A stretch of 8,617 bases of DNA, taken from contig JAITLA010000049.1 of the NCBI GenBank assembly GCA_031278145.1, positions 1-8,617 on the forward strand, given 5' to 3'. Positions 7,240 through 8,617 of the stretch are shown here, piece after piece. Numbering within the stretch: position 1 is the stretch's first letter; each line of letters opens with the position of its first letter. Source of the stretch: Eubacteriales Family XIII. Incertae Sedis bacterium (GTDB taxonomy: Bacteria > Bacillota_A > Clostridia > Peptostreptococcales > Anaerovoracaceae). The notes below the pieces were generated by a model. The model was given only the letters and a program-made list of their open reading frames with translations, was not told the origin of the DNA and ran no database searches. The position numbers were made by a program, and so were the translations under genes.

Positions 7240-8352
7240 TCACCGCAGGTTGTTCGGGATCAGGAGCAGGACATCCCCGCCGGACGGGCTTATGCCCACG
7301 TAATCGAAGTCGGGGAAGGTCTTGGCATCGTAGCCTTCTCCGAACCGCACCCATACGGTGCCCGTGCCGTCGGCCGTCTTGCCGTGTTCGAGATATGCCG
7401 TCACCTTTCGATCCTTGATCAGAAAGCCGTTCGCGTTTTGGGGTCCTATCGCAAGCGCCTCGTCGCCCACGAGATTAAGCACAAGCTTCATCCGGTAGGG
7501 GTAGTCCGCAAAGAGCTCGTAGTGGCGTATCGGCTCGCCGATTGCATTGACTATCGTCCCGTCCGCAAACACGTATGTGTCGAGGTGATCCGCGCCGATT
7601 GTCGTCCCGTCGATGACCTCCGAGATCGGCCGCTTGGACACGGAGGCTTCGGCGACCCGCAAGAGCGGATCGATGTTCACCGCTTCCGCGTCCGCGAGCC
7701 GTTCCGCCGGGGTCTTCTCCCCCGCCGGCCGCAAATCCGGCAGCGCGCGCGCGTCCGCGTCCGTCAGCCTGTGGATCACGGTGGCGGCCTCCGCCCGCGT
7801 GAGCGTCGCCTCGGGCCGGAAGGTCTTGTCCGGGTAGCCCGTGATCAGTCCATGGGCCGTCACCTTCACGATATCGTATTCGTGCGGCGTGTCCCATTCG
7901 ATGTCGCCGAGCCGCTCCCGCACCGCGTCGTAGCTTGGGATCTCGACCGCGCCGAGTATCTTGCTGAGTATCGCGGCCATGTGCGCCCGCGGTATCGGGG
8001 CGGAGAGCAGGTCCGCGCCCATCTCGTGCCTTGCGAGGAGGCCCGCCTCCGCGGCGGCTTCGTAGTACGGCAGCGCCCAGCCTTCGCCCGCGTCCGCGCG
8101 TGCCTCTCCGCCCTGCGCGAGGTAGGCCATCTTGATGAACGCGCCGTAGGTCACGGTGTCCGCCGGCCGGAAGCTTCCGTCCGGGAAGCCGTTTACGATG
8201 CCCTTTTCGCGCATGGCCTCGACGGCCGCGTGGGCCCAGTGCTCCGCCGGCAGATCGCCGTAAGAGGCGCCGAAGGCGCCGGCGGGCGCGGCGAGCAGCG
8301 CGACGACCGAGGCGACGAGCGCGCAGCTGCGTAAAAATCGGATTTTCTTCAT
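7240..8352 (-). CDS. SLH-domain cell-surface protein (370 aa), probable S-layer anchor
   Basis: The start is the ATG at 8352, chosen because AAGGAGG (8368-8362) sits 9 nt upstream; a longer frame reaching 8469 would run through the promoter. The stop is TGA at 7242-7240. Residues 1-29 form a signal peptide (MKKIRFLRS, hydrophobic core, APAGAFGAS). Three SLH repeats follow. Repeat 1 (about 30-77) has HWAHAAVEAMREKGIVNGFPDGSFRP. Repeat 2 (about 90-135) is degenerate. Repeat 3 (about 147-196) has GLITGYPDKTFRPEATLTRAEAA. Only repeat 3 keeps the TRAE motif that in this family contacts pyruvylated cell-wall polysaccharide; repeat 1 has TYGA and repeat 2 has PRAH. Residues 225-370 form an unrecognised alpha/beta domain with two or more strand pairs (TYVFADGTIVNA, KVTAYLEHG, TVWVRFGEGY). 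The protein probably binds the secondary cell-wall polymer outside the membrane. It is the first gene of an operon with the giant protein, for which it may serve as cell-wall anchor (inference from position). Confidence 0.9.
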   Translation of the reverse strand: MKKIRFLRSCALVASVVALLAAPAGAFGASYGDLPAEHWAHAAVEAMREKGIVNGFPDGSFRPADTVTYGAFIKMAYLAQGGEARADAGEGWALPYYEAAAEAGLLARHEMGADLLSAPIPRAHMAAILSKILGAVEIPSYDAVRERLGDIEWDTPHEYDIVKVTAHGLITGYPDKTFRPEATLTRAEAATVIHRLTDADARALPDLRPAGEKTPAERLADAEAVNIDPLLRVAEASVSKRPISEVIDGTTIGADHLDTYVFADGTIVNAIGEPIRHYELFADYPYRMKLVLNLVGDEALAIGPQNANGFLIKDRKVTAYLEHGKTADGTGTVWVRFGEGYDAKTFPDFDYVGISPSGGDVLLLIPNNLR

Positions 8353-8361
8353 TTTTGATTT

Positions 8362-8368
8362 CCTCCTT
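8362..8368 (-). promoter_or_regulatory. Ribosome binding site of the SLH gene
   Basis: AAGGAGG on the minus strand lies 9 nt before the ATG at 8352. It decides the start codon and shortens the open frame by 39 codons relative to the upstream ATG at 8469, which lies between the promoter boxes and so would not be transcribed as a start. Confidence 0.85.
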
Positions 8369-8387
8369 GCAGCCTGTGGCTGCCACA
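8369..8387 (-). promoter_or_regulatory. Two mutually exclusive hairpins next to the SLH ribosome binding site
   Basis: In the leader RNA, TGTGG (8387-8383) can pair with CCACA (8379-8375), or GCAGCC (8383-8378) can pair with GGCTGC (8374-8369). The two stems share bases, so only one can form at a time. The second stem ends at the base directly before the AAGGAGG. This could tune ribosome access, but no ligand-binding fold is evident in a leader of only about 90 nt. Confidence 0.3.
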
Positions 8388-8448
8388 AACGATGCGATTC
8401 TTGGGACAAAATCTCCGCCTCAAACTTGCATAACAGGGATTTATTCTT

Positions 8449-8477
8449 ATTATATCCATCAGAATCCATCTTGTCAA
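8449..8477 (-). promoter_or_regulatory. Consensus sigma-A promoter of the surface-protein operon
   Basis: On the minus strand, TTGACA (8477-8472) and TATAAT (8454-8449) are both perfect consensus boxes, 17 nt apart. Transcription would start near 8442, giving a leader of about 90 nt before the SLH gene. A perfect match in both boxes, with AT-rich DNA upstream, predicts strong constitutive expression, as expected for S-layer components. Confidence 0.88.
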
Positions 8478-8480
8478 GGG

Positions 8481-8520
8481 TAAAATGTAAAATGTTCCAA
8501 AATTTTCTTTACGCTTCCCA
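8481..8520 (-). promoter_or_regulatory. AT-rich upstream element with tandem heptamer
   Basis: Immediately upstream of the -35 box lies a perfect tandem repeat (TAAAATG twice on the plus strand, 8481-8487 and 8488-8494), followed by A- and T-tracts up to about 8512. It resembles an UP element that contacts the RNA polymerase alpha subunit. The 7-bp period is not helical, so binding of a tandem regulator is less likely. Confidence 0.4.
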
Positions 8521-8541
8521 CCGCGCGCTTGCCCCGCGCGG
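8521..8541. repeat. GC-rich hairpin joined to the right repeat copy
   Basis: CCGCGCG (8521-8527) and CGCGCGG (8535-8541) form a perfect 7-bp stem around a 7-nt loop. It overlaps the start of the right 22-bp repeat. No T-run follows directly on either strand, although TTCTTTT occurs at 8558-8564. It may be a terminator of an unseen upstream gene or part of a REP-like element; the latter fits better, since the left copy also abuts a hairpin (877-905). Confidence 0.45.
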
Positions 8542-8557
8542 AACACATGGGGACGGT
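8536..8557 (-). repeat. 22-bp dispersed-type repeat, right copy of an inverted pair
   Basis: This copy reads GAACACATGGGGACGGT in its main part on the plus strand and is the inverse of 907-928 with one mismatch. It continues as TCTTTTGTGTAACACA, which the left copy lacks, so similarity ends at the 22-bp core. Beyond it, 8574-8617 shows no recognisable gene or site before the window ends. Confidence 0.6.
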
Positions 8558-8617
8558 TCTTTTGTGTAACACATACAATGTTGGAATTGCGCGATTTACC
8601 GGCACGGGCCACAGTGC

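Noticed and set aside
759..7418. Three very long + strand open frames (759-2246, 2259-4907, 5358-7418) opposite the giant gene
   Set aside because: All lie in the antisense frame aligned codon-to-codon with the giant gene. Stops there arise only from sense TTA, CTA or TCA codons, which this GC-rich gene almost never uses (for example CTA at 2246-2244 and TCA at 4907-4905). The products are Arg/Val/His-rich with no domain or ribosome binding site.
7384..8334. A 316-codon + strand open frame opposite the SLH gene
   Set aside because: It has the same codon-aligned antisense relation to a gene with clear signal peptide, SLH repeats and ribosome binding site. The frame opens by codon bias.
8353..8469. 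Longer N-terminus for the SLH protein starting at 8469
   Set aside because: The upstream ATG lies between the -35 and -10 boxes, has no ribosome binding site, and would put 39 non-signal residues before a normal signal peptide.
8349..8612. 87-codon minus-strand open frame entering from the right side
   Set aside because: It begins with a GTG without ribosome binding site and crosses the repeat, the hairpin and the perfect operon promoter. It does not resemble an IS200-like transposase, which the nearby repeat made me look for.
1..8617. CRISPR array, tRNA or rRNA genes, prophage or toxin-antitoxin modules
   Set aside because: No regularly spaced repeats, no cloverleaf or rRNA-like stretches, and no small paired genes were found on either strand.

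Overview
The window reads as a piece of a GC-rich, Gram-positive-type bacterial chromosome, most likely Bacillota and probably Clostridia. The reasons are: strong AAGGAGG ribosome binding sites, a perfect vegetative promoter (TTGACA, 17 nt, TATAAT), S-layer homology (SLH) domains, and a flavin enoate/dienoyl-CoA-reductase type enzyme common in anaerobic clostridia. The exact taxon cannot be read from the sequence.

Layout. (1) Positions 1-572, + strand: the 3' end of an Old-Yellow-Enzyme-type oxidoreductase, covering its NAD- and FAD-binding C-terminal part; the catalytic barrel lies outside the window. (2) Positions 573-965: a convergent intergenic region of 393 nt with no credible gene. It holds a good + strand promoter (664-692) with palindromes beside it, then a run of stem-loops (725-905) that may be a small structured RNA, then one copy of a dispersed-repeat-like sequence (907-928). 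(3) Positions 966-8352, - strand: two genes read leftward from one consensus promoter at 8449-8477. The first (7240-8352) is a 370-residue secreted protein with three N-terminal SLH repeats and an unrecognised C-terminal domain. The second (966-7130) is a 2,054-residue secreted, beta-rich giant protein without SLH repeats or a sortase signal. (4) Positions 8353-8617: the promoter and leader of this operon, a GC-rich hairpin, and a second, inverted copy of the 22-bp repeat (8536-8557).

How it fits together (inference): the small SLH protein would bind secondary cell-wall polymer and could hold or dock the giant protein at the cell surface, making a two-part surface assembly. The operon is bracketed by inverted 22-bp repeats that match at 21 of 22 positions. 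The giant gene also has an unusual start region: its Shine-Dalgarno is 37 nt from the ATG, but a hairpin in between would reduce the effective distance to about 11 nt. All long open frames on the + strand opposite the two genes are codon-register shadows and are not annotated.
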